Positions 1 through 12,662 of a DNA stretch of 64,000 bases are shown here, piece by piece. Below the pieces are notes generated by a model that was given only the letters and a program-made list of their open reading frames with translations, was not told where the DNA came from and did not search any database. The first letter of the stretch is position 1. Each line of letters begins with the position of its first letter. The DNA is from Ampelomyces quisqualis (lineage: Eukaryota > Ascomycota > Dothideomycetes > Pleosporales > Phaeosphaeriaceae). The translations under genes were made by a program, and so were the position numbers. The stretch spans positions 1,116,001-1,180,000 of the forward strand of contig JAGTXZ010000003.1 in NCBI GenBank assembly GCA_018398575.1, written 5' to 3'.

Positions 1-767
1 GTGTAATAAGCACACTTCTTAGACACGTCTAAATAGAATCTAAACTTAATATTAAAATAGCTGTAAGCAAAAGCTCTTGCAGCCTATAAGTAAACAACCT
101 AATAGGCTAGGGGATAAGCCTTAGAAGAGACAGGAATAGGCATTATGTATATCTGTAAAACAGTTAGCTAGCGATTAAATTAGAAGGGCAGTTAGATAGC
201 TATAGGTATACAAACATATAGAGGAAGAGTGTAAAAAAGCAGTATACTAGAGGGCTAGCCTTGTATATATACTTAAAAAAACTTAAGGTAAAGTTAGGAA
301 CGTTAAACGCGCTAACGCGCTAGTTAAAATAACAATAAACAGCTATATTACGTTATTCTAAAATAAACTTAAAGTAAATAAGAGTTTACAACAATTTAAA
401 GAGGTATCTAAAACAACACTAATATAGACCTAATTAATAGAGACTATTAATTTTAAGAAGAGAGGTAATGTAACAAGTATATGCAAACACATATTACATC
501 TAATACCTTATAAAGGCTTAGTAACAGATTATGTAAGAAGCTAGCAGATTAGAATCAAAAGCGCTCTAACAGCGCTCTAACTTAGCTGCTACGCCTACTA
601 TAAATATAAGCCTATAGCATAGATAGAGGACAAGTTTCTCTTGTCCTTCTATACAAGACCTATAGGTGTATAGCTAATCCAGAATCTCTGATACAATACG
701 CACTTCTATATGCCTCTAATACGTATCCAATTCAATCCTAATAGCTGTACCTACCTGTGTCGTTATA
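1..767 (+). mobile_element. 3' end of a Ty3/Gypsy LTR retrotransposon, copy A, cut by the window edge
   Basis: Positions 1-468 are the reverse complement of about 5683-6150, and 469-767 is the reverse complement of the LTR at 5384-5682. This is therefore a second copy of the complete element at 5384-11377, in opposite orientation. A purine-rich tract (about 456-465) directly precedes the LTR, as expected for the plus-strand primer next to a 3' LTR. The sequence is AT-rich and full of stops in all frames, and differences from the sister copy are mostly transitions, fitting RIP. Only the distal internal part and the 3' LTR are in view. Its insertion appears to have cut into the unrelated Gypsy remnant that starts at 768. 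Confidence 0.85.
469..767 (+). repeat. LTR of copy A (299 bp)
   Basis: Starts TGTAAC and ends GTTATA, a one-base (C to T) decay of the expected GTTACA. It is the same length (299 bp) as the LTRs at 5384-5682 and 11079-11377, and in inverted orientation to them. Confidence 0.85.
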
Positions 768-3700
768 GTTTTAGAGCGCTTTCTTTTTAACTATAGAGTA
801 ATCTTTAGTATTCTAGCTTTAAGCAACGTTTCTTTTTCTTAACACAGCATCTTTGTCTACAAGCCTGTTTTAGAGCTACTCTGTTTCTTCTTCTCTCTGT
901 TATAGTACATCTCTCTACTAAGCTGCAAGAGAAGTAGTTAACGCAGCATCTTTATCTATAAGTACGTTTTAAAGCTACTCTATTTTTTTCTCTCTCTATT
1001 GTAGTGCATCTCTCTGCTAAGCTATAGAAAAAGTAGTTAACGCAGTATTTTTATTTACAAGTACGTTTTAGAGCTACTCTATTTTTTTCTTCCTTTATTA
1101 TAGTACATTCCTCTACTAAGCTGTAAGAAGAGTAGTTAACGCAGCGTCTTTGTCTATAAGCACGTTTTAGAGCTACTCTATTTCTTCCTTCCTCTACTAT
1201 AGTATATCTCTCTACTAAGCTATAAGAAAAGTAGTTAATATAGTATCTTTATCTACAAGTATGTTTTAGAGCTACTTTGTTTCTTCTCTCTCTTGTTATA
1301 GTAAATCCCTCTGCTAAGCTGCAAAGAAAGTAGTAAGTACTAGATCTTCTTTATCTTTAGTTTCTAAAGCAAAAGTAAATAGTTAAAAAGTCTAAGACTG
1401 TACCTACGCGTCTACTCTTTCTTAGAAAAGATCTTGTTTTTTCTTAGAAAGGGCATCTACTCTGCTGTTAACATTTTTTAGGTAGTATTAAAATCTAACA
1501 TTAAACGTGCTAAAGAACCTTACCTAGCAGATATATCTTTTTGTTAGCAGTTATATAGTAGCAAAGTATTCTAAGTTCTTATAGTCTGTAAGCATAGTAA
1601 AATGCTTTACTCTCTAAAGTTTAGTTCTCTACTACTCTAAGTACTTAACTATAGCTAACAGTTCCTTATTATAGATAGTATAGTTAGCTTCTACAGCTAT
1701 ATTCTTTACTAAGTAGTAAGCTACAACCTAGAGGCGTTTGTCCTTACTGTATTAAGACAGCACTCTTTTAGTTAACTATTCTAAAGCGTTATATTCTACT
1801 ACTATCTCTAGCTCTATATTAAAGTTTACTAAGAATAGTTCTGCTATAAAAGCTTCTTTTAGCTTATTAAAGGACATCTATTGTTTAGGGCCTTAGTAGA
1901 AGGCTACGCCTTTCCTAGTTAGTCTAGTTAGTAAGGTAGCTAGCTTTAAGAAGTTTTTTATAAACTATTAGTAGAAGTTAGTAAAGCTAACAAAACTCTA
2001 GACTCCTTTAACTATCTTAGAAGGCTCCTAAGAACGTATAGCAGCTACTTTCTTAGAGTCTATACTTATTTCTTTCTTAGCCTTAATAATAAATCTAAGG
2101 TATTTAGTCTTCTTTATACTAAACTTACTTTTTTCTATATTAAGGTGTAACCTTGCTGCTCTAAGTTTCTAGATTACTAGCTTTACCTTTTTCTTATAGT
2201 CTACCTTAAACCTACTTGTGTATATTAACACGTTATCTATATAAGCTAAACAAAAATTATCTAGGTATTTCTTTAGTGTCTAATTAATATATCTCTAAAA
2301 CGTGCTTAGAGTATTTATAAGTCTAAAGGGTGTTATAAGCTACTTATAGAGGCTAAAGCGCATCTAAAAGGTAGTCTTCTATTTGTCTTCTTTAGTAATC
2401 CTAATCTTATAGAATGCTTAGATAATATCTACTTTAGTAAACTATTTAGCTTTAGCAATCTAGGCTAAAGTCTCTTAGATAAGTAGAAGTAGGTATTTGT
2501 CTTTCTTTGTAATTGCGTTAAGGGCCTAGTAGTCTACACAGAACTATAGGCCTCTCTCTAGCTTCTTTACAAATAAGACTAGTGTAAAGGCACTTAACTA
2601 GCTTACTTATATAAAGCTATAGTCTAGGTAAAAAGTAAGCTCTTTTTAGAGCACAAGAAGTTCTTCCTTTAACATGCTGTATAGTAAGCTCTATAGTACC
2701 TTTGCAATCTTTCTATCTTTTTCTACTAGCTTAATAAAATAATTAATAGTAGGTCTTCTTACTAGGGGGAGTTAGTTTACTTTCTTGCGTAGGAAAGTTT
2801 TATATTCTCCTTTTAGGTAATCTAAGAGCACTAACCTAGAGTCTACTTAAGGCTTAGTTTTTAGAGCCTTTTAGATATCTGCTATTAACGCAGCGTAAAG
2901 GTAGATAGATTTATCCTTCTAGCTACGTTATAGCTAGGCTAAGTACGCAGCTGCAGTAATATTCTATAGTAAAAGAAGTTTTCTTCTCTTCTAGCTTCTA
3001 ACTTGCGTCTAAGTAGAGTAGATGTATATTAATTTCTTTACTAGTGTAATAGTAACATTATACTAGTTTATCTATAGTTAACCTAGAACTAGGTTATATT
3101 CTTTGTCTCTGTTTAGTTTATAGGCCTATAGTGTCTTCTTATACCTATTAATGTTAATTCTTATCTAGACAGCTATCTTTATCTAAGACTAGGCTTTAGT
3201 AATCCTAATAATTTCTCTTAAAGTTATTAACTTATGCTCTAACTTATTTTTGTAGATAAACTTAGTTAAAGTTATAGTGTAAGTAAGACACCTAGTGTTA
3301 ATTATTATAGAAGTAACTATTATTTTATTAACAATAGTATGTACAGTAATAAGTTTTCTATCTAGCTATTTTCTCTAAAATTAATAAAATCCTTTGTTCT
3401 CTTTTAGTATTGTGTTACTATACTCTTATCTGCGCCTTTAGACAGAAGTTACTTGTTTTCTAAGCTTAGAGCGTTTTCTAACACGTCCTTCTCTTCCTTA
3501 CCCTGTACTTTAGCTAACGCAGCTTTAGTAGGTTTTAAAGGTAAAGACAATTTGCATTTACTAGCGTAGTGTCTTAACTTGCTATAGTAAAAGCATAAGT
3601 TGTTTTGCCTCTAGTAAAACTACTCTTCTATAGTAGCTTACTTAGCTTTCTTTCTTTTAAAGGATTTTCTCTTAGTCTTTCTAGAATGTCCTCTTATAAG

Positions 3701-4900
3701 TTCTTAATCTATAAGTTTTCTAGTGTTCTGTTTTTTAGTGTGCTTACTACTAAGTTTTGCTCTATATAAGTTTTCCTTAATAATTGCTACTTTGTCTATA
3801 AGGTTATAAATCTTCTATTTAAGTTTAGTTTCTACAAAAATTATCTTATCTTATAGGTCTAGCTAGATAGCGCTTAAGTACTTTATTTTTAGGTTTACTT
3901 TATTGTCTTCCTTGCTTACGTTATAGGCTAGCCTTATAAACTTTGCGTTAAAGCTCTAAAAGAAAGATTTGTTTTATTAGATTATTTAAAGTTTTCTTTA
4001 TAATCTTTTGTTGTGTAGCTTATTACTAAATTAGTTGTCTAGAAAGTCCTAAAGTTCTTCTGCAAAGCCCTAGAGGTTCTAGGTTACCTAAGACAAGGCT
4101 ACACTAGCTGCTAACCTCTTAAGGTAGTTAAAAATATAGCCTGCTTAAGAGCCTAGTCTTGCGCTATTATATTCTAGTTTATACTTTATTTAGGCTTTAA
4201 AGATGTAGTAGTCTTTTTAATCTCTTCTATACACTTCTAGGTTAGAAACTTTATAAGTCTTTTAGGGCAAGGAGAAGCTTTCTAAGAAGGTTTGTATAAA
4301 GCTAGAGGTTTCTAAAGTTACTTAGGCTGTAAGCCTTACAACTTGTTCCTGCAGATTTCTTACTAGCAATACTAAGTCTAGATCTATACTTATAAGGGAC
4401 TTTCTTTTTTTATTATTAAAGAGTCTAGCTACTAAAGAGTTATATACTTCCTGCTAAGTAGGCGTTTCTTTAAGGCTGTTTAACAGCAATTATTTCTTAA
4501 TCTATTGTTCCTCTAGGTCTAGGAAGTTGTTAATAATTATCTAATTAAACTTATCCTTAATAACTAACTTAGAGACGCTGTTGCGTCTTATCTAGATAGC
4601 TTGTACTATTATGTCCTATACTGTTATAGAGACAGTTACTTGTTCTATGCTAGAGGTTACTAATAGCCCTTTAGCCTAGTTAAGTTTAATAAATTTAATT
4701 ATTAAAGAGTAGACTCTAAGAGTAGATACTAGGAAATAAAGACGTAAATTTGTGTCCTATCTTAATTGTTACCTAAAGGGTTTTTATAGTCTAGAGGATT
4801 TTAGTGTTTTAGTCTAGAACGTTTTTAGTATTCTGGTCTAGAGCGTTTTTAGTGTTCTAGTTTAGAAAGCTAAGGTTTTTCTGTAACTAAGGACTAACTA
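768..4900 (-). mobile_element. Decayed Ty3/Gypsy remnant of a second family (gag, RT and RNase H visible)
   Basis: Minus-strand reading gives recognisable but stop-riddled Gypsy pieces in order gag to pol. A CCHC zinc knuckle lies at about 3552-3600 (C..Y/C..K..H....C spacing, one Cys lost). The reverse transcriptase active-site motif is at about 2220-2246 (reads AYIDNVLIY, standing for YxDD). An RT/RNase H linker region resembling LTRKGVAFYWGPEQQ lies around 1860-1950. An integrase is not evident downstream. Instead the C-terminal part runs into the 33-residue repeats at 841-1340 and then into copy A. Most stops are explained by C-to-T or G-to-A changes. Exact ends are uncertain and LTRs were not found; a short direct repeat containing TCTAGAACG/TCTAGAGCG at about 4785-4870 may be an LTR relic. 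Confidence 0.7.
841..1340 (-). repeat. Five-copy tandem repeat, about 99 bp (33 codons) per unit
   Basis: The phrase GTTTTAGAGCTACTCT recurs near 867, 966, 1065, 1164 and 1262, a spacing of about 99 bp. Read on the minus strand in one frame, each unit gives about 33 residues resembling SLVE-R-TI--E-RNRVALKR followed by T-C-R-Q-R and C-V-N-Y. Stops occur mainly where the R-Q codon CAA has become TAA. The unit length divisible by three suggests the array was once part of the element's translated pol or downstream ORF. Confidence 0.75.
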
Positions 4901-5378
4901 GGCGGCAGCCTATTACAGGTAATTGCAGTAGCTATTGTTACAACTTTATAGGCGTATAGAATTACGTTATATACGCTAAGCTACTTTATACTTAATAATA
5001 CTAGTAATAATAACACTATAATTATAGTAGTAGCTTGCAAGTTTAGTAACTTTAACCTAACTTACTAACACTTCTACTACAGCTCTTACACTATTAATCT
5101 TATTAGACAAGCGCTGCTTTTTAGCAATAATAAGAACGCGTATAATAATACTATTAAGCACGCTTATAATAAAAAGGCGTTTATAGTAGTATAGTATAAA
5201 GATAGCACTTTTAGTATACTTCTTTCTATAATTATATATATTAAAACACTATAGCAGCACGCCTTATTTACTAAGTGCGTAAAGGCCTTTAATAATAACC
5301 TTTCTACTACTGCACGTGTTAAGATACTTTAACTAATTAAGCCTATTATTACACGTTAGAACTTATACTACAGCGCCC
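4901..5378. other. AT-rich sequence into which the complete retrotransposon inserted (left part)
   Basis: Stop-saturated AT-rich DNA. It is cut by the element at 5384-11377; its continuation resumes at 11383. No family could be recognised. Confidence 0.5.
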
Positions 5379-5383
5379 TTAAG
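5379..5383. repeat. Target-site duplication TTAAG, left copy
   Basis: TTAAG directly precedes the LTR start TGTAAC at 5384 and matches TTAAG at 11378-11382 directly after the other LTR. Confidence 0.85.
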
Positions 5384-5682
5384 TGTAACGACGTAGGTAA
5401 GTACAGCTATTAGGATCAAATTAGATACGTATTAGAGGCATATAGGAGTGCGTGTTATATTAGAGATTCTAGATTAGCTATACACCTATAGGTCTTGTAC
5501 AAAAGAACAAGAGAAACTTGTCCTCTATCTATGCTATAGGCTTATATTTATAGTAGGCGTAGCAGCTAAGTTAGAGCGCTGTTAGAGCGCTTTTAGTCCT
5601 AATCTACTAGCTCCCTACATAATCTGTTACTAAGCCTTTATAAGGTATTAGATGTAATATGTGTTTGCATGTGCTTGTTACA
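5384..5682 (-). repeat. LTR (3' LTR of the minus-strand element)
   Basis: 299 bp, begins TGTAACGACG and ends TTGTTACA. Same length and near-collinear with 11079-11377. Confidence 0.9.
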
Positions 5683-8600
5683 TTACCCTTCTTCTTAAAA
5701 TTAATAGTCCCTATTAATTAGGTCTGTATTAGTGTTATTTTAGATACCTCTTCAAATTGTTATAAACTCTTATTTACCTTAAGTTTATTTTAAGATAACG
5801 TAATATAGCTATTTGTTGTTATTTTAATTAGCGCGCTAGCGCGTTTAACGTTCCTAACTTTACCTTAAGCTTTTTAAGTATATATACAAGGCTAGCCCTC
5901 TAGTATACTACTTCTCTATACTCTCCCCCTTACGTTTGTATACCTAAAGCTATCTAAGCCTTATTCTTTCTTAATTACTAGCTAACTGTATAGTAGATAT
6001 ACACAATGCCTATTCCTGTCCCTCCTAAAGCTTATCTCTTAGCCTATTAGGTTGTTTGCCTGCAGGCTGTAAGGGCTTTTGCCTGCAGCTATTTTAATAT
6101 TAAGTTTAGATTCTATTTAGACGTGTCTAAGAAGTGTACTTATTGCACACTCTTAAATAAGAAGTGTTGCCTAGTTTCCCTATATACAGGCTAAAAGTAT
6201 AATAGCCTCTCTAAGGCCTTTAACTGCAGGTTTACTACCTTAGGTAGAGACAAGTCTAACAAGGTAGTGTTAGAGCAAAAGGCTGCTGTTAAGAAGGCAG
6301 CGTTTTAGTTAGCTGCTATTGTGCAAGTAAGCACTATACAAGTAGCTAACATAAACAACACTAACTTATTAGTTAGTGCTTATTACTAGAGAGAGGAGCT
6401 AGCTAAGGAGGTTAGGGCAATAGCTAAGAAGGTTAGGTTGCTTAGAAGGAGCACAGCTAAGTTAACTAGTGTAGTTACTTAGCTAGTAGATGTTATAATA
6501 GCATTAAGAGCTAATTAGTTAGTAGAGCAAGAGGAGGCGCAGAAGGCAGCGCAAGAGGCTAGTACTTGCAGCAAGCAGGGCTAGAATAGAAGACTACTAG
6601 GTAGTGCGTTAGTGTCTGCACCTAGGGATTTAGACAATTAGGAACGTCCTACTAGTAGCAATAACAGTCTACTGTTAGATCTAATAGAAGAGTAAGACTC
6701 CTATTGTTAATAGCTATTACCTACTAGTGTAGTAGTTGCAATATTAAGTTTAATTTCCTTAACATAATTGTCTTACAATACTGTAAGATCTTTAACTCTT
6801 TTTTCCTATGCTGTAATCTACTTAGCTAATGCTTGTAAGAGTTCTAGCTGTTTTAGATAGCGTTTATAGAACGCTTACAACATATATAGAGCGCCTATAA
6901 AGTTTAAGGCATTGTACTAAGTAAGGTTAGGATTATAGCCTACCTATTTTACACAATACTTTAGAATAGAGCAGTATAGCTTGCTAGCTAAGATCTCTTT
7001 AACTTCCTATTCTTTAACGCCTTAAATTAGGATGCTAAATAGGTTTAGGCTTAGCTAACTAGGTAAGGGGTTGTTAGGGTCCTTGCAAAGGATATTTAGA
7101 GCAAACACGTTATAGATCTTAGATCCTTTAGGTAGCTTTAGTTAAAATAAATAGCTAACTTGTTCTAGAACTTTAAAAGGGCCTTCCTACAATTTAGCAA
7201 GTTTGCGACTTAGGCAGGTAACAGATAGGTTTTAGGTTAAGAGGTAAACCTTGTTACCTACTGCCTAGTTAATAGGTTAACAATGTTTGTTTACCTTAGC
7301 AGCTATCTATTGTCTTGTTAGGCAGCCTTAACCTTGCTAACGTTCTATTCCCTTTAGCTTAGGATATTAGCTTACTTGTTAAGCTTACTAGGCGTGTACT
7401 TAATGCAGAAATTAAAAGAGGTAATAATCTCTGCCTATTGTGCTTAACGTGCATTAAGAACCTTAGTAGTTATAAAGTATTCTAAAGAGTAGTAATCTAA
7501 ATACACCTAGATTTAACTCTGTATAGAGGTAAGTTTAGCTCTCTACTTCTTAAACGCTTTTAGAATAGCAAAAAGTTCTTTATTGTGTATTTTTTAATTA
7601 AGCTTAGCCCTAGATAGGGCGTAACTATAGAAGGCTACAGGATACTACTTGTTATTAGAGTGCTTCTAGGAGAGTACTCCTGCTATTACTCTATCTAACG
7701 CGTTAGTTTCTAACTTTGTGTTATACTTAAGATAGAAATAAGATAGTGTAGGAATAGCTAGGAGTAAAGCTTTAATCTAATTAAAAGCCTATTAGCAGTC
7801 TATAGTCTATTTAAATAGTATAGAGGGACTTTAAAGTTTTATAATTAGTTTAGCTACACAGGAGAAATCCTTAATAAATTGTTAATAGAAACTAGCAAAA
7901 CTAAGAAATAACTTAACGCTAGTAACTATAGTAGGTTCAGCTTAGTTTTAGAGTGCTTCTACCTTGTTAGAGTTAACTTTAGTGCCCTAGTTTGTTAAAA
8001 CGTAACCTAGATACTTTGTGCAGGTTATATAGAATTTACTCTTCTAAATATCTACTTAGAGTCCTGCAGTATGTAGGCGCTCTAGAACCTTTTAGACGTG
8101 TTCCTAATGTAAGTTTATATCCTCTAAGTAGATTAGGATGTTGTTAGGATACGCAACGCAGAAATTGTTAAGATAATTAATTAGTATATTATTTATGTAG
8201 CGCTAATACGTTACTAGCCTATTGCACAAGCTAAAAGAGAGAACCTTACACTTATATATACTATAACAGGTCTAAAAGGTAGTATACTCTTTAGAGTCAG
8301 GATCTATACAAATTTTGTTAAAGGCAGCCTAGATATTAAACTTAGTAAAGATCTTAGCTTTAGAAGAACGTAATAGTAGCTTATTAATACAAGAGATTAG
8401 ATAGACGTCCTTGCGCGTAAGGGCGTTAATCTTCTAGTAGTTTACACAAATGCGTATATCTCTATTTAGTTTGCGTATACAAAGAATAAGTAAAGCAAAA
8501 GAGCTTTGGCTAGCCTTAATAAAACCCTTCTAAAGGTGTTCCTAGACGTAGGCCTTAGTAGCTTTAAGCTCCTCCTAATTCTACTTGTACAGGGGACTAA

Positions 8601-11078
8601 ACGCATTTAGTAATAGTTCTTTAAGGACAATCTTATAATTATACAGACAGTAAGGAAGCAATTAATTAGCTGCTAACTTACTAAATATATTCTAATACTA
8701 GAAGTAACAGGCAGGTAATTTCTTATCTAATTAGCTTTAATTGTCTGCGTTATCCTTAAAGGCAAGGATCCTATTAATCTTATAGAAGCTTGTTGTAAAG
8801 AACTTATTCTAGGGCTTCTTTATAATAAAGTAAAATGCATTAGCAGAAATAAGAGCTATGCAGGTGCTTAGAGGGGATTTAGACTTTAAGTAGGTTTGCT
8901 TAGTTAGGGTATAAGAAATCTCTAAGATTTTTTGGGCTAATAGGAGCTTTAAGCATCTCTTAATACAATAAATAGAAGAAGAGGAATAGTAAGGACTGTT
9001 TCAGATACAATAGTCTTCTTTCTCCTATAGAGCGTTGCGTTGTTGCACATTAAAATAGACAGTGTCTAGCACTATAGCTTAATATAGAATAGTAGAAATA
9101 GGAGGTAAAGAATTATATAAATAGGGGTACTTAGATAGCTAAATAAACTGTAACCTATCTATGTCTAATTGAATCTTAAATTGTCTTAACTATTAGAGGC
9201 TAAGTATACAATCCTAAGACCTAAGATTAAAGATAAAGAATAGACAGTTTAAAATCTTTTAGCTATTAATATTTAAGTGTAGTCAAATATATTAAGTAAC
9301 TAAAGAAGTAATCTAATCCTTAAAGCTGCGCACCTAAACCTAGAAAAAGAGCTTCTAGATAGGTTGCTGCAAGGCTTTAGAAACAGATAAAATAATTTGT
9401 AAATTTAAAAATAAGAAACTTTAAGTACTAGTGTTAACAAGAGTATTAAGGCGTAAGCTAAGGCCTTAGTTATAAAAAAGCGTAGGCATAAGGAAATAAG
9501 AACTGCAAAACAAATAAGAAAGGTTAAGGTAGAATAGATTGTAACAGCTTAGGCCTAGAGAAGAGTATTCTTCTAGGCGCTTCTATTTCTTGTATAATAC
9601 ACCTCCTAATTAGGTTGCTCTTAAGCATCTTTATACTTATCTACTTCTACAGCTTTAATCTAACGTACACAAAGCTTTGTGTAGTTACTAGAGTAGTGTT
9701 CTAGCTTACTACAATTGTAACAACTACTAGAGGTCTTCTATTATTCTAGCTTAGAGGTCTTTGTAAGAAGACGTACTGTTGTAAATTAATAGGCTAGCGC
9801 AGAATTTGTTAGAGCGTTAGTAGTAGTAGTCTAATTTAGCTCTAAATTCTGTTGTAGGGCTAACCTAATTAGCAACTTAGCAGCAGCTAGTGTTATACTT
9901 AGTGTAGAGTTATTCTTTTGCTTTATATTATATATAGTAAGGTGTTCTACTATCTAATCAAATAAGTTCTTTTATTAGTGCCTAAATTCTAGGTTAGAGG
10001 CTCGCAACCCTAGCGTAATCTTAGTCTATAAGTAGTAAAACTACTCTAAAGAGAGTACTTGTCTTTTAACTACAGAACTTAAAAACCTAGCTTTAAACAA
10101 GGGGAACGTTTCCTTCTTTGTTATTTGCAATTAATTAAACGCTGCACAGCTTTTAGCTACCTTGTTGCCTATAATAAAGTAAGACTTAAGTAGCTTAACT
10201 ATTTGCTTAGCGTTCTAGAATTGCTCTTAATTAGTATCTAATAAATATTGTAGCTTAAGATAGCTCTTGGCTAATCTTGTAGTGTAGCCCTATACTAAGG
10301 CTATGTGTTGTCTTTTGGTCTAATAGTAATCTAAGTTAATTTTAAGTTAATCTTAGATTAAGGCCTGCTATTAGCAGAAGGTAGGATCTTTTCTATTGCT
10401 AAGATTGTTTATATTAGGCGTTTTCTTAGATTGTTAAAGTTAGTAAAAGCTCTTATAGCAATGTAAGTACTTAGATATAGAGCTGTTAGATAAATAGTAG
10501 GGTGCAGAATTATTCTAGGGTGATTTAGTAGTAGGTAGAGGCTTATCTAGTTTTACTAACAGAGTTAGTCTTTTCTTAAGAGAATTAATTTCTACTAACG
10601 CTTGTTTTAAATCTTGTTGTAATTAATTAACCTCTATTTAGGCAGGGGTTAGATTTAGTGCAGCTCTAGGCTAAGAGAGTTCTTTAGTGTCTGTCTTTTT
10701 TACTTTAGCACTCTGTTACTAGGTTATTACAGTTAATACAGAGTTGTCTTAGAAGAAGGCTCTTAGAGTTAGTTCTTTAGGGGGAGTTATTAGCGTTGCC
10801 TCTAATACTTCTAGGTTATTAATAGTCTTTAAGTTTCTATTGTAGCGCTAAACGCAACTTTTACTAAAGTAATTCTAACTGTGTGTTAATAGGAAGATCT
10901 AAACCTAAAGGCTTTAGCTGTTAAGAAATCTAAGAGATTCTAACTGTGTTTAATAGATTTAAGGTTGCAAACAGATCTAATTCAGATAGGGTTTTAGACG
11001 TTTTAACGCAATCTTTTTAAAAGTAAATAGCAATATTATCTAAATGCTATTACTAGTAGGATAAAGTTTCTCTTGTAA

Positions 11079-11377
11079 TGTAACAATACAGGTAGGTACA
11101 GCTATTAGGATTAAATTGGATACGTATTAGAGGTATATAGGAGTGCATATTGTATCAGAGATTCTAGATTAGCTATACACCTATAGGTCTTGTACAAAAG
11201 GACAAGAGAAACTTGTTCTCTATCTATGCTATAGGCTTATATTTATAGTAGGCGTAGCAGCTAAGTTAGAGCGCTGTTAGAGCGCTTTTAGTCCTAATCT
11301 ACTAGCTCCTTACATAATCTGTTACTAAGCCTTTATAAGGTATCAGATATAATATATGTTTGCATGTACTTGTTACA
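11079..11377 (-). repeat. LTR (5' LTR of the minus-strand element)
   Basis: 299 bp, begins TGTAACAATA and ends TTGTTACA. Immediately followed by the TTAAG duplication at 11378-11382. Confidence 0.9.
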
Positions 11378-11382
11378 TTAAG
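11378..11382. repeat. Target-site duplication TTAAG, right copy
   Basis: Matches 5379-5383 exactly and directly abuts the LTR end. Confidence 0.85.
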
Positions 11383-12560
11383 TAGGTAACTTATTTTAAG
11401 AGCAGCTTTAATCTCTATATTAAGAAGCACGTAAGCTACGTTGCTTATAAAGAGTAGCGTAGCACTTAAAGTAACGTACTAGTATAGATAAGATTAGGTA
11501 GGCTTTAGGTAGCAGATTAGGCAGTTATTACTAAGTATTAATAATGCCTTAAACTACTTAAAACTACTATAAAACGCCTAGAGGGACGTAGTAAACAATA
11601 TAGCAGTAACTTTAAAGCTATCTATAAAGTTCTACTTATGTTTAAGTATCTGCTTAATTAGCTTAAAAAGCTAGCTAAGCTATATACTAATGTTGTGTTT
11701 AACGTACATAATAAGGTACCTAAAAGTAAGTATTATACCTATTTTGCGCGTTTATTAGCTAATATATATGCGTAGATTATCTCTATATTAATTTCTGCAA
11801 CGCCTAGGCAAAAGCTAACAAGTATTACTACTAGCTTAATAACTTACTAATATACTACACTACTACTTACCTCTACTTATACTATAAATACTACTATAAG
11901 AACTTATAAGAACATAAAGATAGGTAGCTACGCGCTGCAAACAATAGATTCTAGAAGTTATAGTAGTTATATAAGAAGGCGCTGCTAACTTCTCTACTAT
12001 AACTACCTTATACAAGCGCATTAGATAATGTAATTAAAGCTCTTACTACGCGCTGTAATTGTATAGTACGTAATAGTAGTAATAAGTATAATTACTAGCG
12101 TAAGAATAAGCTAAGCTAAAGTATAACAATATATTATAATAATAGCAACACTATCTAATATTAGATCTTAATAGCTTTAAAATACCTCTAATTAAGTAGT
12201 TTTACAATAGATATACTAACAATTCTAGTATCTAGTTGCAATTATAAGCAGCTCTTTAGTAAGCTTAGTAATTTACTTAAGCTAAAATAATAAGCTATTA
12301 GTAGTAAGTTACTTGCTACTCTCTAGCTTATACACTTATAAACCTAAGCTAGTTATATATACAAGCGCTACAGTAACAACAGCAGTAATAACGTAATTAC
12401 TAATAACAACCTTATACGTAAGTATAGTATATAAAACTAGGTAGAAGATAATTAGAGCAACGCTTAAGGCGTCTGGTAGCTGCTAGCTAATTAAAATACT
12501 AAAAACAGAGCGCTAAGACTTGTATATACAAACGCTAAGACTTTTACTAAATATTTGTTA
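11383..12560. other. AT-rich RIP-like remnant, continuation of 4901-5378
   Basis: Stop-saturated AT-rich DNA on the far side of the inserted element. No domain or repeat family recognised. It ends where balanced-composition gene DNA starts near 12.6 kb. Confidence 0.5.
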
Positions 12561-12587
12561 ATTAAATAAATATACAAGCTCTAAAAC

Positions 12588-12662
12588 ACTAAACAAACAA
12601 ACAAATATAGGCTGGGTGCTAAGCTTTACTAAACAAACAAATATGGGTGGCCATATTTGTTT
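12588..12662. repeat. Junction repeats and a perfect 12-bp hairpin at the repeat/gene boundary
   Basis: Two direct copies of ACTAAACAAAC..AAATATRGG (about 12588-12611 and 12628-12647). The second forms the left arm of a perfect inverted repeat: AAACAAATATGG (12635-12646), a GTGG loop, then CCATATTTGTTT (12651-12662). It sits exactly where AT-rich DNA gives way to gene DNA, so it may be the terminus of a decayed transposon. Confidence 0.6.

Larger units (their letters stand above)
5384..11377 (-). mobile_element. Complete but RIP-degraded Ty3/Gypsy LTR retrotransposon
   Basis: A 5,994-bp element bounded by two 299-bp direct LTRs, each TGTAAC..GTTACA, and flanked by a TTAAG target-site duplication. 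It runs on the minus strand: the purine-rich tract (read as AAGAAGAAGGG) lies next to the LTR at 5384-5682, making that the 3' LTR, and 11079-11377 the 5' LTR. Decayed coding pieces follow the Ty3/Gypsy order on the minus strand. A gag CCHC knuckle at about 9680-9720 reads CYNCSKLEHYSSNY, with conserved G and C altered. An RT motif at about 8132-8158 reads VAYPNNILI. Integrase-like sequence would occupy roughly 7500-6200. Stops are everywhere, so no product is expected. LTR-to-LTR differences are mostly transitions in both directions. Confidence 0.9.
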
